DNA of 64,000 nucleotides from Flavobacterium sp. 9R. GTDB taxonomy: Bacteria; Bacteroidota; Bacteroidia; Flavobacteriales; Flavobacteriaceae. A program made the translations under genes and the position numbers. The notes beneath the pieces are model-generated. The model searched no databases, was not told the origin of the DNA, and saw nothing but the letters and a program-made list of their open reading frames with translations. This document shows positions 1-9,494 of the stretch, piece by piece; within the stretch, counting starts at the first letter, position 1, and every line of letters begins with the position of its first letter. The stretch lies in the NCBI RefSeq assembly GCF_902506345.1, contig NZ_LR733413.1, positions 626,531 to 690,530 of the forward strand. The letters run 5' to 3'.

Positions 1-168
1 AACGCAAAAATATATTTTCTTTTTTATAAATACTATTGTATGATTGATTTTTATTCGTATTATTGCATTATAAATCCGTAAGCACTTCATACTGCGGTTG
101 ATTCAAGAAAAAAAATCCATTCTATTCTTCACACGATTTCCCAAAATAAATAATCTAATAGAACATTC

Positions 169-2010
169 ATGTTTGATATTTCTGCATTAAAAGAATTGAA
201 GCTTTCTGAGCTTCAAGAAATTGCTAAAACAGCAAAAACAATAAAGTTTAACGGTGTCAAAAAAGAAACTTTAATAGGTCTTATTTTGGAGCATCAAGAT
301 GCAACGGCTAAAGTTGTAGATACTGTTATTTCTAATGATATTGTTGATGCTGAAAAACCTAAAAGAGTTCGAATTGTTCCAAATAAAAAAGTAAAAGAAG
401 TAGATGATAAACCAACTCTTTTTCAAAACGAACAAACCATTGATAAAGTTGAATCGGCTAATTCTAAAACGTTAGAAACTAATAGTGAAGCGCAATTGGT
501 TGAAGCAAAAGACATTGAGAACAATGATGGTGGCAAGAAGGCTGATAATGTAGTTAAATTTAATAAATCAGCTTATGAAAAAAAACTTGCTCTAAAGAAA
601 GAAAAAGGAAATGCAAAAAAAGCAGAGGTAGTTACTGAAGAAGTTGTTAATTCAGAGGCTGTTGCTTCAGTGGGAGTTTTAGAAGAGAAAATTTCGGAGG
701 AGAAAACCAAGGATGTTAACGAACCCTTAGTTCCTGCAAAAAAAATAAACCCAAATCAGTTAAAAAAACAAAACGGGAATCCAAATCAGAATCCAAATCA
801 GAATCCTAATCAAAATCAAAATCAAAATGGGAATTCGAATGGGAACCAAAATTTTAAAAACAAAAAAAATAATTTCAAAGACGCCGATTTTGAATTTGAC
901 GGTATAATTGAAAGTGAAGGAGTTTTAGAAATGATGCCAGATGGTTATGGCTTCCTTCGTTCATCTGATTATAATTATTTGGCTTCACCGGACGATATTT
1001 ATTTATCTACTTCTCAAATCCGTTTATTTGGTTTAAAAACTGGTGATACAGTAAAAGGAGTTGTTCGTCCTCCAAAAGAAGGTGAGAAATATTTTCCATT
1101 AGTACGTGTTTTAAAAATTAATGGTCACGACCCACAGGTAGTTAGAGATAGAGTTTCATTTGAACATTTAACTCCAGTGTTTCCTTCAGAAAAGTTTAAG
1201 TTAGCCGAAAAACAAAGTACGATTTCTACTCGAATTATCGATTTGTTTTCTCCAATTGGTAAAGGTCAGCGTGGAATGATTGTTGCTCAGCCAAAAACAG
1301 GTAAAACAATGTTATTAAAGGATATTGCTAATGCTATTGCTGCCAACCATCCTGAAGTTTATTTAATTGTTTTATTGATTGACGAGCGTCCAGAAGAGGT
1401 TACCGATATGCAACGCAGTGTAAGAGGTGAAGTAATTGCTTCTACCTTTGATAGAGAACCACAAGAACACGTTAAAATTGCAAATATTGTATTAGAAAAG
1501 GCTAAGAGATTGGTTGAGTGTGGTCATGATGTGGTTGTGTTATTAGATTCGATTACTCGTTTAGCAAGAGCCTATAATACCGTTCAACCAGCTTCCGGTA
1601 AAGTGTTAAGTGGTGGTGTAGATGCGAATGCATTACAAAAACCAAAACGCTTTTTTGGAGCTGCAAGAAATGTTGAAAATGGAGGTTCTTTAAGTATTAT
1701 TGCAACGGCATTAACTGAAACTGGTTCGAAAATGGACGAAGTTATCTTTGAAGAATTCAAAGGAACTGGAAATATGGAATTGCAATTGGATAGAAAAATT
1801 GCAAATAAACGTATTTTCCCAGCTATCGATTTGACCTCTTCAAGTACTAGACGTGATGACTTACTTTTAGACCAAAATACTTTACACAGGATGTGGATTA
1901 TGAGAAAGTACTTGTCCGATATGAATCCAATTGAAGCAATGGATTTTATCAATGATAGATTTAAGAAAACGCGTAATAATGAAGAGTTTTTGATTTCTAT
2001 GAATGATTAA
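169..2010 (+). CDS. rho: Transcription termination factor Rho
   Basis: This is the hexameric RNA-dependent ATPase and helicase that ends transcription in the cytoplasm. Residues 5-45 form the Rho N-terminal helical domain. Residues about 46-240 are a charged, low-complexity insert holding an Asn/Pro/Gln repeat at residues 201-228. The cold-shock-like RNA-binding domain follows (about 248-320), then the ATPase core with Walker A AQPKTGKT at 373-380, a Walker B segment ending LLDS and an Arg-rich R-loop region. The 613-residue length against about 420 in E. coli is explained by the insert, which is a known feature of Bacteroidota Rho. The ATG at 169 opens directly onto the conserved N-terminal domain. 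The gene appears monocistronic and ends at a bidirectional terminator. Confidence 0.98.
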   Translation: MFDISALKELKLSELQEIAKTAKTIKFNGVKKETLIGLILEHQDATAKVVDTVISNDIVDAEKPKRVRIVPNKKVKEVDDKPTLFQNEQTIDKVESANSKTLETNSEAQLVEAKDIENNDGGKKADNVVKFNKSAYEKKLALKKEKGNAKKAEVVTEEVVNSEAVASVGVLEEKISEEKTKDVNEPLVPAKKINPNQLKKQNGNPNQNPNQNPNQNQNQNGNSNGNQNFKNKKNNFKDADFEFDGIIESEGVLEMMPDGYGFLRSSDYNYLASPDDIYLSTSQIRLFGLKTGDTVKGVVRPPKEGEKYFPLVRVLKINGHDPQVVRDRVSFEHLTPVFPSEKFKLAEKQSTISTRIIDLFSPIGKGQRGMIVAQPKTGKTMLLKDIANAIAANHPEVYLIVLLIDERPEEVTDMQRSVRGEVIASTFDREPQEHVKIANIVLEKAKRLVECGHDVVVLLDSITRLARAYNTVQPASGKVLSGGVDANALQKPKRFFGAARNVENGGSLSIIATALTETGSKMDEVIFEEFKGTGNMELQLDRKIANKRIFPAIDLTSSSTRRDDLLLDQNTLHRMWIMRKYLSDMNPIEAMDFINDRFKKTRNNEEFLISMND

Positions 2011-2048
2011 AATACTGTATTAGCTATATTCTTCTGTATTTAAAAACA

Positions 2049-2078
2049 AAAAAAATCCTCTTATGAGGATTTTTTTTG
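2049..2078. terminator. Bidirectional terminator between rho and the rRNA methyltransferase gene
   Basis: A 7-bp stem AATCCTC / GAGGATT (2054-2060 and 2065-2071) with a TTAT loop has a T-run on the right and an A-run on the left. It can therefore end both converging transcripts. Confidence 0.85.
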
Positions 2079-2102
2079 TTTTAATGCTAATTGAGTTATT
2101 TT

Positions 2103-3326
2103 TTACTCAGTATTTCCTTTGCGTTCTAATAAAGCCATATAAAAACCGTCAAATCCAGATTCTGAAGCCAATATTTTATGGTCTTTGATAAAAGTGAATT
2201 CTTTCCCGATGTCTGTGGTTAAAAAACGTTTCACCTGTTCTTGGTTTTCTGAAGGAAGTATTGAGCAGGTAGCATATACTAATTTACCTCCAGGTTTTAC
2301 AATTTTAGAATAACTTTCCAAAACCTCCGACTGTACTTTTCGGATATTATCGATAAACTCTGGTTGTAATTTCCATTTCGAGTCAGGGTTTCTTTTTAAA
2401 ACACCTAAACCACTACAAGGAGCGTCTATAAGTACTCTATCCGCTTTCTGATGCAATTTTTTAATGACTTTTGTAGAATCAATAATTCTATATTCTATAT
2501 TGAATGCGCTATCTCTTTTGGCTCTTAGTTTTAATTGTTTTAATTTACTTTCGTACAAGTCCATCGCAATTAATTGCCCTTTGTTTTCCATAAGTGCTGC
2601 AATATGGAGTGTTTTTCCACCAGCACCAGCACAAGTGTCAACCACTCTCATTCCTGGTTTTACATCAAGGAAAGAAGCCACTAGTTGTGAATTTGCATCT
2701 TGAACCTCAAAAAGACCTTGTTTGAAAGCATCAGTTAAAAATACATTTGCTCGCTCTCTCAAAACTAATGCATCTGGTTGGTCTTTTAGAGTATCTGTCT
2801 CGATATTCAAATCCATTAAAATAGCTCTTAGCTTTTCTTTGGTAGTTTTTAAAGTGTTAACCCTAAGTACTACTTTAGCGGGCTGATTTTGAGCGGCAAT
2901 TTCTTTTGCCCAAACTGTTTCTCCTAGTTCTTTAACTCCAACTTCATCCATCCAATCAGGAATAGATTCTTTGAAGGTTCTGATTTTTGATAGCTCATCA
3001 AACCTTCCTTTTATTTTGCGTTCAGGTGTGCCTTCAAGTTGTCTCCAATCAGGAATTGGATATCCTCTCAAAACGGCCCAAACCGCAAAAATTCTCCAAA
3101 GATTATCTCTGTCAAACGGTTCTTTAACTTCGGCAATCTCAGCATATAATCGTTTCCAACGAACGATTTCGTATATAGTTTCAGCAACAAATTTTCTGTC
3201 GGAACTTCCCCAACGTTTGTCTTTTTTTAACGAACGGGCTACTACTTTATCGGCATATTCTCCTTCATTGAATATGGCGTTCAAGGCATCTATAGTAGTA
3301 TAAACTAAATTTCTGTGTAATCTCAT
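2103..3326 (-). CDS. RsmB/NOP2-family rRNA (cytosine-C5) methyltransferase
   Basis: This is a SAM-dependent RNA m5C methyltransferase of the RsmB / NOL1-NOP2-Sun family, acting on 16S rRNA in the cytoplasm. The SAM-binding motif VDTCAGAGGKT lies near residue 230, motif IV DAPCSG near 303 and the catalytic-cysteine motif ATCS near 350. Both family cysteines are therefore present. The N-terminal 140 residues look like a divergent NusB-like RNA-binding region. The length of 407 is slightly below E. coli RsmB (about 430). Family assignment is firm; the exact target base (C967 as in RsmB) is inferred. The ATG at 3326 lies about 20 bases downstream of a perfect -7 box. Confidence 0.92.
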   Translation of the reverse strand: MRLHRNLVYTTIDALNAIFNEGEYADKVVARSLKKDKRWGSSDRKFVAETIYEIVRWKRLYAEIAEVKEPFDRDNLWRIFAVWAVLRGYPIPDWRQLEGTPERKIKGRFDELSKIRTFKESIPDWMDEVGVKELGETVWAKEIAAQNQPAKVVLRVNTLKTTKEKLRAILMDLNIETDTLKDQPDALVLRERANVFLTDAFKQGLFEVQDANSQLVASFLDVKPGMRVVDTCAGAGGKTLHIAALMENKGQLIAMDLYESKLKQLKLRAKRDSAFNIEYRIIDSTKVIKKLHQKADRVLIDAPCSGLGVLKRNPDSKWKLQPEFIDNIRKVQSEVLESYSKIVKPGGKLVYATCSILPSENQEQVKRFLTTDIGKEFTFIKDHKILASESGFDGFYMALLERKGNTE

Positions 3327-3343
3327 TTTTAATATTTGAACTG

Positions 3344-3351
3344 CAAAGGTA
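3344..3351 (-). promoter_or_regulatory. -7 promoter box of the rRNA methyltransferase gene
   Basis: On the minus strand this reads TACCTTTG, an exact match to the Bacteroidota -7 consensus TAnnTTTG. It lies 18-25 bases before the ATG at 3326. I see no good -33 TTTG. Confidence 0.6.
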
Positions 3352-3411
3352 CTATTTATTGATTGATTGTTAAATTTTTAATCAGGATTGTTGTTTTTAA
3401 ATTTTTTACAT

Positions 3412-3445
3412 AAAAAAAAGCACTGTATAAAACAGTGCTTTAAAT
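3412..3445 (-). terminator. Terminator of the kup gene
   Basis: A 9-bp stem AAGCACTGT / ACAGTGCTT (3418-3426 and 3432-3440) is followed on the minus strand by a run of T. It sits just past the kup stop codon. Confidence 0.85.
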
Positions 3446-3460
3446 TTGTTTATCGAATGA

Positions 3461-5422
3461 TTATTTTACTCTGGTAAGACCAAGGTTTTCTGGTGCGTGA
3501 AGTACCATTGGGAATTTTTCGATTTTAACAGAACTACTATCCAATCCAAAAGCACTTTCCTCAGATAAGCTTAGTTTTTTGATTAAGAAATAGGAGTTCA
3601 TTATGATTTTTTCATGCCATAATAAATCTGAATCATTGGATAAGAATTTTTCAGAAAGAACGAATTTAAAGTCTCCAACAATATTGTTTTTGTTTAATGA
3701 TTCGTACCTACTTGTAACGTCTACTTCTCCTTTTTTAACCATATCTACAATTACCTCTCGGAACATTAGATTGATTTTTGTGGGTTCTCTAAAGCCAAGA
3801 TTAAAATCGATTCTATAGATGTCGTCTTTAACAATTTCAGTTACCTTGTATTCTTTTTTGTAGGGTTCGTTAAGTACATTTACATGTACAAACCAATATA
3901 TATCAGCTCTTTTTGGTCTTTTTTGTAAAATTGAATAGGTTACTTTCTCTTCAATTTCATCTACTCTTCCTGCATTAGTCATGTAAACTAAATGCGTTGC
4001 GTATTTTGGTATTGTTAAATCACGACTCAGCTCAACAAGTACTTTCTTAAAGTCTTCAATCTTAACAATTTTGGTGTAATTTTTATTGATTTTTTTAGCA
4101 AGATACCAAATGGTCATTACGGATATCAATAGAATAGCGATGAATAAAGTTACATAACCACCTTCAGCGAATTTAGTTATGTTTGCCGCAAGAAAACTAA
4201 ATTCAATTATAAGATATACTGTAATCAATGGCATAAAGAAATACCATTTTACACGCTTCATAATTAAATAATAATTTAGCAAAATGGTGGTCATTATCAT
4301 ACATAGAATAATGGCTAAACCATAAGCATGTTCCATATTACTAGACTCTCTAAAGTGTAATACAATACCAATACAACCCGCTAATAAAAGCCAATTTATA
4401 GAAGGGATGTAAAGTTGTCCTTTTAATTCAGTAGGATACTTAATTCTAACTTTAGGCCAGAAATTCAATCGCATTGCCTCATTAATAAGAGTAAATGATC
4501 CACTTATTAAAGCTTGTGATGCAATAACTGCAGCTAATGTTGCAATGACAATTCCAAAAGGTTGGAACCAGTTTGGCATAATTAAGTAAAAAGGATTTCC
4601 ATTGTCTCCTCCTAAACTTTGTAGTGTTGCTCCACCATGCTGAATTAGATAGGCAGCTTGCCCAAAGTAATTTAAAACTAAAGCGGTTTTAACAAAAATC
4701 CAACTGATTCTAATGTTCTTTCTTCCACAATGTCCCATATCTGAGTATAATGCCTCAGCACCAGTTGTACATAAAAATACAAATCCTAGTACAAAGAAAC
4801 CATCAGGATGAATTGACAGTAAATGATAAGCATAATAAGGATTTATGGCTTTAAAAACTTCAGGATGGTAACTAATTTGAATGGCACCTAAAACAGCTAA
4901 CATTAAAAACCATATGGTCATCATTGGTGCAAAAAATTTACCAACTAATTTAGTTCCAAATTGTTGAATGGTAAATAAAATGACCAAAATTGCTATTACT
5001 ATTGGTACTGTATTTATTTCAGGATTGAATGTTTTTATTCCTTCAACAGCAGATGAAACGGAGATTGGCGGTGTTATTATACCATCTGCCAAAAGCGCGC
5101 TACCTCCAATTATTGCCGGGACAATCAACCATTGTATTTTGGTTTTTTTGACTAATGCATAAAGTGCAAAAATACCTCCTTCACCATGATTGTCAGCGCT
5201 TAGAGTAATAAGAACATATTTTAAAGTAGTTTGTAGAGTCAGTGTCCAAAAAACACATGATACACCTCCTAATACCACATCTGGGTCGATGATGTGTTCG
5301 CCAAGTATGGCTTTCATAACGTATAAAGGTGATGTCCCAATATCACCATAAATAATTCCTAAAGAAATCAATAAACCACCTAAAGTTAATTTACTATGTA
5401 GGTCTTTGTGCGATGCGCTCAT
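3461..5422 (-). CDS. kup: Kup-family potassium uptake permease
   Basis: This inner-membrane K+ uptake protein of the KUP/HAK family probably works as a K+/H+ symporter. The signature GDIGTSPLY is at residues 26-34. About twelve hydrophobic segments span residues 15-440, followed by a hydrophilic cytoplasmic tail of about 200 residues. The 653-residue length is close to E. coli Kup (622). The ATG at 5422 is supported by a -7 box 24-31 bases upstream. The gene has its own terminator and seems to be transcribed alone. Confidence 0.96.
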   Translation of the reverse strand: MSASHKDLHSKLTLGGLLISLGIIYGDIGTSPLYVMKAILGEHIIDPDVVLGGVSCVFWTLTLQTTLKYVLITLSADNHGEGGIFALYALVKKTKIQWLIVPAIIGGSALLADGIITPPISVSSAVEGIKTFNPEINTVPIVIAILVILFTIQQFGTKLVGKFFAPMMTIWFLMLAVLGAIQISYHPEVFKAINPYYAYHLLSIHPDGFFVLGFVFLCTTGAEALYSDMGHCGRKNIRISWIFVKTALVLNYFGQAAYLIQHGGATLQSLGGDNGNPFYLIMPNWFQPFGIVIATLAAVIASQALISGSFTLINEAMRLNFWPKVRIKYPTELKGQLYIPSINWLLLAGCIGIVLHFRESSNMEHAYGLAIILCMIMTTILLNYYLIMKRVKWYFFMPLITVYLIIEFSFLAANITKFAEGGYVTLFIAILLISVMTIWYLAKKINKNYTKIVKIEDFKKVLVELSRDLTIPKYATHLVYMTNAGRVDEIEEKVTYSILQKRPKRADIYWFVHVNVLNEPYKKEYKVTEIVKDDIYRIDFNLGFREPTKINLMFREVIVDMVKKGEVDVTSRYESLNKNNIVGDFKFVLSEKFLSNDSDLLWHEKIIMNSYFLIKKLSLSEESAFGLDSSSVKIEKFPMVLHAPENLGLTRVK

Positions 5423-5445
5423 GGATAATTTTTAAAAAACTGCTT

Positions 5446-5453
5446 CAAATTTA
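5446..5453 (-). promoter_or_regulatory. -7 promoter box of kup
   Basis: On the minus strand this reads TAAATTTG, an exact TAnnTTTG match 24-31 bases before the kup ATG. Confidence 0.55.
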
Positions 5454-5494
5454 CATTTTTTAAATAAAATAAAGGATTTAATTACAATAAATAA

Positions 5495-5530
5495 TAAAAA
5501 AACACGACCAGTTAGTCGTGTCTTTTTTAT
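5495..5530 (-). terminator. Terminator after the Tyr/Asn/Arg-rich lipoprotein gene
   Basis: A 7-bp stem ACACGAC / GTCGTGT (5502-5508 and 5515-5521) with flanking A- and T-runs lies 22 bases past the stop codon of the gene at 5544-6725. Confidence 0.8.
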
Positions 5531-5543
5531 TTTGAGATTTGAG

Positions 5544-6725
5544 TTAAATACTTCTATTTGTTACTCTGTTTCCTCTACTTTCATTTGATGAGTTTTCTCT
5601 TCGTGAATTGGTACTGTTGGCTTCGGATCTTCTATTTTCATAAGAATTAGATGCTTTTTGCTCTGTTCTTTGAGATCTATTTTCTCTAGTATTTTGACTA
5701 TTAGAATTTTTTGATTCCTGATCTCTTGAAGTAGCTTCAGTACTTCTGTTGTATCTATTATAGTTTGAATCGTTTCTTGATGATTCTACTCTAACTGATG
5801 GAGTTGCTCTTGAGTTATTATTGCTATAATCTATATCGCTTCGTTGATTACTATATTGTTGAGAATTACTTCTGTTTTCAGCATATCTTCTTGAAGGTTC
5901 AATTCTTGAATTGTTATAATTCCTGTTGGTATTAGATTCATAACGGGTTAAGTTTCGATTTGAACTGTAATTTTCTCTAGTTTCTCTTCTTCTTTCTAGC
6001 TCATAACGATTTGTTATTTCTGCATTTCTTCTTGAAAAAGAGTAATTTGGATAACTTCTTTCATAAGCATTATGACGGCTAGAAGCATATATATGAGGAG
6101 CTCTGTAACTGCTTCTGTAAGTAACATATCTATAGGAATTATGAACGTTTATACAGTGATTAATGTTACTTCTGTATCTATACACGGGAAATGGATTCCA
6201 GGCATAATAGTAGGATGGATAATAGTTCCAATTCCAGCTTGAATAATATGGTCGATAATTTCCTATCCAAAATGAAGCGTAAATTGCAGGTGTTCTATAA
6301 TAAACAGGCTCATAAATATAGTTTGGACCATACATAAACACATCTCCAACCACTTGAACGCTTACATTATTATAGCGATCTTTTTCAACATCAATAGTTG
6401 CTACATCTTGAAATAAATCTCTACCCAAAACTGCTTGAATAACAATTACGTGTGTTCTTTTTTCAACAGATTCGATAACTCTTAAATAATCAACTTGGTT
6501 GTCATCATTAAGATCTAAGTTTGAAAGTTGGAGTCTTGGATCATTTAATCTTCTTTCAAAATCTTGTAAGTTCGAGGACTCACCAAAAACAGATGCTACT
6601 GCTTTTAAGTCTAAATTATCGCTAATTTCTCCGTTTTTGGCATAGATTGTAGTTCGGTCTTGTGCAGTTGAACATCCTGTTACAAGAGTTGAAACTATTG
6701 CAAATAAAAGTAGTTTAGTTTTCAT
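5544..6725 (-). CDS. Putative lipoprotein with Tyr-rich core and Arg/Ser/Asn-rich tail
   Basis: I do not recognise a named family. A signal peptide with lipobox VTGCS predicts lipid attachment at Cys18 and a cell-envelope location. Residues 25-135 look like a folded domain. Residues about 140-215 are very rich in Tyr and Trp. Residues about 220-393 are a hydrophilic low-complexity tail dominated by Arg, Ser, Asn and Glu that is probably disordered. Proteins of this build are common in flavobacteria and usually remain hypothetical. The gene is divergent from the Asp-box lipoprotein gene at 6842 and has its own terminator. Real coding is likely because the frame is long, uninterrupted and starts with a good signal peptide. 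Confidence 0.8.
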   Translation of the reverse strand: MKTKLLLFAIVSTLVTGCSTAQDRTTIYAKNGEISDNLDLKAVASVFGESSNLQDFERRLNDPRLQLSNLDLNDDNQVDYLRVIESVEKRTHVIVIQAVLGRDLFQDVATIDVEKDRYNNVSVQVVGDVFMYGPNYIYEPVYYRTPAIYASFWIGNYRPYYSSWNWNYYPSYYYAWNPFPVYRYRSNINHCINVHNSYRYVTYRSSYRAPHIYASSRHNAYERSYPNYSFSRRNAEITNRYELERRRETRENYSSNRNLTRYESNTNRNYNNSRIEPSRRYAENRSNSQQYSNQRSDIDYSNNNSRATPSVRVESSRNDSNYNRYNRSTEATSRDQESKNSNSQNTRENRSQRTEQKASNSYENRRSEANSTNSRRENSSNESRGNRVTNRSI

Positions 6726-6841
6726 AGCATTTGGTTTTAAAGTTCTTTAACCAATAATCCAATTACTGTGCCAATAAATGTTTTTTTTAATTATCAATAT
6801 TTAAATATAATTGTATTTTAGCCTATATAAAATGTATTATA

Positions 6842-7903
6842 ATGATAAAAAATATAGTAATTCCATTGTTTTTTAGTGTGTTAAGCTTCAATTGTTGTAA
6901 CGCTCAAAAAAGCAAAAATAAAAGCAGTTTTTTTCAAAAAATTGAGATTGATACTTTGTTTAAAGATGAGATTAGTATCCGTTCATTAAATATTGAAGGC
7001 AACAAAGTATGGTTTGTAGCCAATAACAATCGATATGGTTTTTTCGATTTAAAGAAAAGAGAGAAGGTTATAAATAAAGTAGAGAAGGATAATTTAAAAT
7101 TTGAATTTAGAAGCAGCGCAATTACTGCCAAACATTTTTTTGCTTTAACAATTGCCAGTCCAGCTTTATTGTTCAAAGTGAACAAAGAAAACTTGAGTAC
7201 TGAGTTGGTTTATGAGAATTCTAATGATAAGATATTTTTTGATAGTTTGCAGTTCTGGAATTCAAAAGAAGGAATAGCTTTAGGCGACCCTATTGACAAC
7301 TATTTTAGTATTATCATAACGAGAGATGGAGGACAAACATGGCAATCGTTACCAAAAGAAGTTTTTTTTAAAAATTTTGAAGATGAAGGTGCCTTTGCTG
7401 CAAGTAATACTAATATCGTCATTAAAGGAAATCATACTTGGATAGTTTCTGGTGGCAAAAAAGCAAGAATTTTTTACTCTCCTGATAAAGGAAAGTCTTG
7501 GACGGTAAATGATACACCAATCATACAAGGCCAACAAATGACGGGTATTTTTACGGCTGCATTTTATAATGAATCTATTGGTTGTATAGCTGGAGGGAAT
7601 TATGAATTGCCGAATCAGAATTTTGGTAATAAAGCTATCACAAGGGATGGAGGTAAAACTTGGCAATTATTAGCCGAAAATAGTGGTCCTGGCTATATTT
7701 CATGCATACAATTTGTTCCCAAAAGTAAAGGAAATGGAATAGTGACCGTTGGTGCTACGGGCATTCATTATTCTGGCGATGGGGGCACAACTTGGAAGCA
7801 AATGAGCACAGATTCTTCATTATTTACCCTACGTTTTATAGATGCTTCTACTGCAATAGCAGCTGGCAAGAACAAAATGATTCGAATTTCATTAAAAAAA
7901 TAA
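6842..7903 (+). CDS. Asp-box (YCF48/BNR-like) beta-propeller lipoprotein
   Basis: This is an exported protein with repeated Asp-box motifs typical of sialidase/YCF48-like beta-propellers. Four clear boxes are present: TRDGGQTWQ, SPDKGKSWT, TRDGGKTWQ and SGDGGTTWK. The N-terminus is a signal peptide ending in two cysteines (18 and 19) before NAQ, so it may be a lipoprotein. The length of 353 residues suits one small propeller. Pipelines often label such proteins oxidoreductase or photosystem II stability factor, but nothing in the sequence shows a catalytic site, so function is unknown. It is divergently transcribed from the gene at 5544-6725. Confidence 0.85.
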   Translation: MIKNIVIPLFFSVLSFNCCNAQKSKNKSSFFQKIEIDTLFKDEISIRSLNIEGNKVWFVANNNRYGFFDLKKREKVINKVEKDNLKFEFRSSAITAKHFFALTIASPALLFKVNKENLSTELVYENSNDKIFFDSLQFWNSKEGIALGDPIDNYFSIIITRDGGQTWQSLPKEVFFKNFEDEGAFAASNTNIVIKGNHTWIVSGGKKARIFYSPDKGKSWTVNDTPIIQGQQMTGIFTAAFYNESIGCIAGGNYELPNQNFGNKAITRDGGKTWQLLAENSGPGYISCIQFVPKSKGNGIVTVGATGIHYSGDGGTTWKQMSTDSSLFTLRFIDASTAIAAGKNKMIRISLKK

Positions 7904-7940
7904 AACCTCATAAATTCAAAAATGAAGTTATGAGGCTAAA
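7898..7940 (-). terminator. Terminator of the ECF sigma operon
   Basis: An 8-bp stem CCTCATAA / TTATGAGG (7906-7913 and 7928-7935) is followed on the minus strand by a T-rich stretch. It lies between two converging genes and suits the minus-strand operon best. Confidence 0.7.
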
Positions 7941-7958
7941 ACTAAATGAAACTATTAA

Positions 7959-8408
7959 TTAGTTTTTGTTGCGGTATTGTTGAAGTAGCTTTCTGTCAAA
8001 ATCTACCTCAGATTTTCTTAGTTTTAGGATTTTTGTTGGAGGTAATATATTTCTTAAGGCCGAATTGAATTTTTTTCTAATTACATATTGTTCTTCATCT
8101 GTACTCTCAATTTGATTTAGGAAGGCCAAAGCCTCTCTGTCGCTCATATTATCCAAAGAACCATCGTTAAGTTTTTTGGCATAAGTTTTCATTTTTTGAT
8201 GTCTTAATTCAAATTGTTTGTCATCATAGGCATTGTAAACTGGCCAAAATTTTTCAGCCTCAATTGATGTCAGATTAAGTTCAGTAGTTAAAAAGGCTAC
8301 TTTCATAGCTTTTATCTGGTCTCTCTTTTCTTTTAATCTTTCATTTTGACCATAAGTGATTAAAGAAAGTAATAAAAACAAATACGGGAAAAGTTTCTTA
8401 ATTGTCAT
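7959..8408 (-). CDS. Spy/CpxP-like periplasmic protein, third gene of an ECF sigma operon
   Basis: This is a small exported helical protein of 149 residues with an N-terminal signal peptide ending near YGQ. Its body, with LTSIEAEKFWPVY near residue 46 and repeated charged helices, resembles the LTxxQ-type Spy/CpxP/CnrX group of periplasmic chaperones and metal sensors. It is the last gene after an ECF sigma factor and a probable anti-sigma factor, with 32-base gaps between the genes. That context suggests it senses or buffers an envelope signal for the sigma system. The family match is by pattern only; the signal is unknown. Confidence 0.75.
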   Translation of the reverse strand: MTIKKLFPYLFLLLSLITYGQNERLKEKRDQIKAMKVAFLTTELNLTSIEAEKFWPVYNAYDDKQFELRHQKMKTYAKKLNDGSLDNMSDREALAFLNQIESTDEEQYVIRKKFNSALRNILPPTKILKLRKSEVDFDRKLLQQYRNKN

Positions 8409-8440
8409 GAGTTTTATCTTGTTTTGTTCAAAAGTTGCTG

Positions 8441-8854
8441 TTATTCGAGAATAAGTTGTTCTAAATTTTCTTCTTTTAGTAAATGTTCTTCAATGATTGT
8501 ATTATCTGCAGGAGAAGATTCATTAAGTGTAAGTAAATCTTCATCCTCCAATTCACTTATTAACTCATATTGTGTTATATTTTGCTGATATGCCAAGTAG
8601 TTTTCTATACTTGCATTGTCAAGTTCCTGACTTGAACTGAATAAGGCCGTGTAAATAGGTATACTTAGAGCTAAAATAAAAATTGCAGCAGCTGCAAAAA
8701 GTAGTTTCTTTTTCTTTTGATAAAAAGAAATTACTTTAGGTTCATTTTTAGGCAATTCCTGAAGTAGTTTTGCTGAAAAATTTTCAAAATAATTTTCAGG
8801 GACACTAAATCCAGTGTTTATTTTCGGTTGGTTATCTAATTTAAATTCTTTCAT
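8441..8854 (-). CDS. Probable anti-sigma factor, single membrane segment
   Basis: This 137-residue protein has a cytoplasmic N-terminal part of about 48 residues, one transmembrane helix at about 49-71, and a short acidic periplasmic tail. This is the usual build of small anti-sigma factors. The gene starts 32 bases after the stop of the ECF sigma gene and precedes the Spy-like gene. I see no zinc-binding HxxxCxxC motif, so it would be a non-ZAS type. The function is inferred from topology and gene order. Confidence 0.7.
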   Translation of the reverse strand: MKEFKLDNQPKINTGFSVPENYFENFSAKLLQELPKNEPKVISFYQKKKKLLFAAAAIFILALSIPIYTALFSSSQELDNASIENYLAYQQNITQYELISELEDEDLLTLNESSPADNTIIEEHLLKEENLEQLILE

Positions 8855-8886
8855 ATTTGTTTAAGACTTTAACAATGTCTAAAGGT

Positions 8887-9429
8887 TTAATTTTCGGTTA
8901 CAAAAGCTTCAATTTTTTTTGTTGCATGATGATAAGAAGCCTTTAGTCCTCCTACTGAAGTTCCTAATATTTCCGATATTTCTTCGTATTTTAAATCTTC
9001 AAAATATTTCATTTTGAAGATTAATTGTTGCTTTTCTGGCAAACGTGCTATTGCTTGTTGTAATTTTAATTGAATTTCATCACCCTCAAAATAGACATCA
9101 GATTGAAGATTTTGAATTGTTTTTTCTTGTAATTCTTGAGAAGATAGATTGTTTTTTTTTGCCTTTTGACTTAAAAAAGTCAAAGCCTCATTGGTAGCTA
9201 TTCGATACATCCATGAAAAAAGTTTGCTATCTCCTTTGAAATCTTTTAAATAACGAAAAACTTTAATAAATGTATTTTGCAAAACATCATCGGTATCGTC
9301 ATGGTTTAAGACAATGTTCCGAATATGATGATAAAGTGGCTTTTGGTATTCCTTCAATAATTGCTCGAACGCTTTATTTTGCGTTTTCGGGTCTAATAAT
9401 TGCTGGATAAATGCTTGTTCTTCTTGCAA
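8887..9429 (-). CDS. ECF-type RNA polymerase sigma factor
   Basis: This 180-residue protein has the two-domain ECF sigma layout. Sigma-2 includes DVLQNTFIKVFRYL near residues 46-59, and sigma-4 carries the helix-turn-helix YEEISEILGTSVGGLKASYH near residues 148-167. It directs RNA polymerase to an unknown promoter set. It is the first gene of a three-gene operon with a membrane anti-sigma and a Spy-like exported protein, pointing to an envelope-stress role. The ATG at 9429 starts the conserved N-terminal region. Confidence 0.93.
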   Translation of the reverse strand: MQEEQAFIQQLLDPKTQNKAFEQLLKEYQKPLYHHIRNIVLNHDDTDDVLQNTFIKVFRYLKDFKGDSKLFSWMYRIATNEALTFLSQKAKKNNLSSQELQEKTIQNLQSDVYFEGDEIQLKLQQAIARLPEKQQLIFKMKYFEDLKYEEISEILGTSVGGLKASYHHATKKIEAFVTEN

Positions 9430-9494
9430 GTTTTACACTTTTTTATGTTTAGAATAGCATTCTTTAAAAAGGTTTAATCTAAATGATTTATTTT

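Noticed and set aside
1584..1952. A 122-residue open frame on the minus strand inside rho
   Set aside because: It lies fully within the conserved Rho ATPase region on the other strand and has no promoter or domain; it is a shadow frame.
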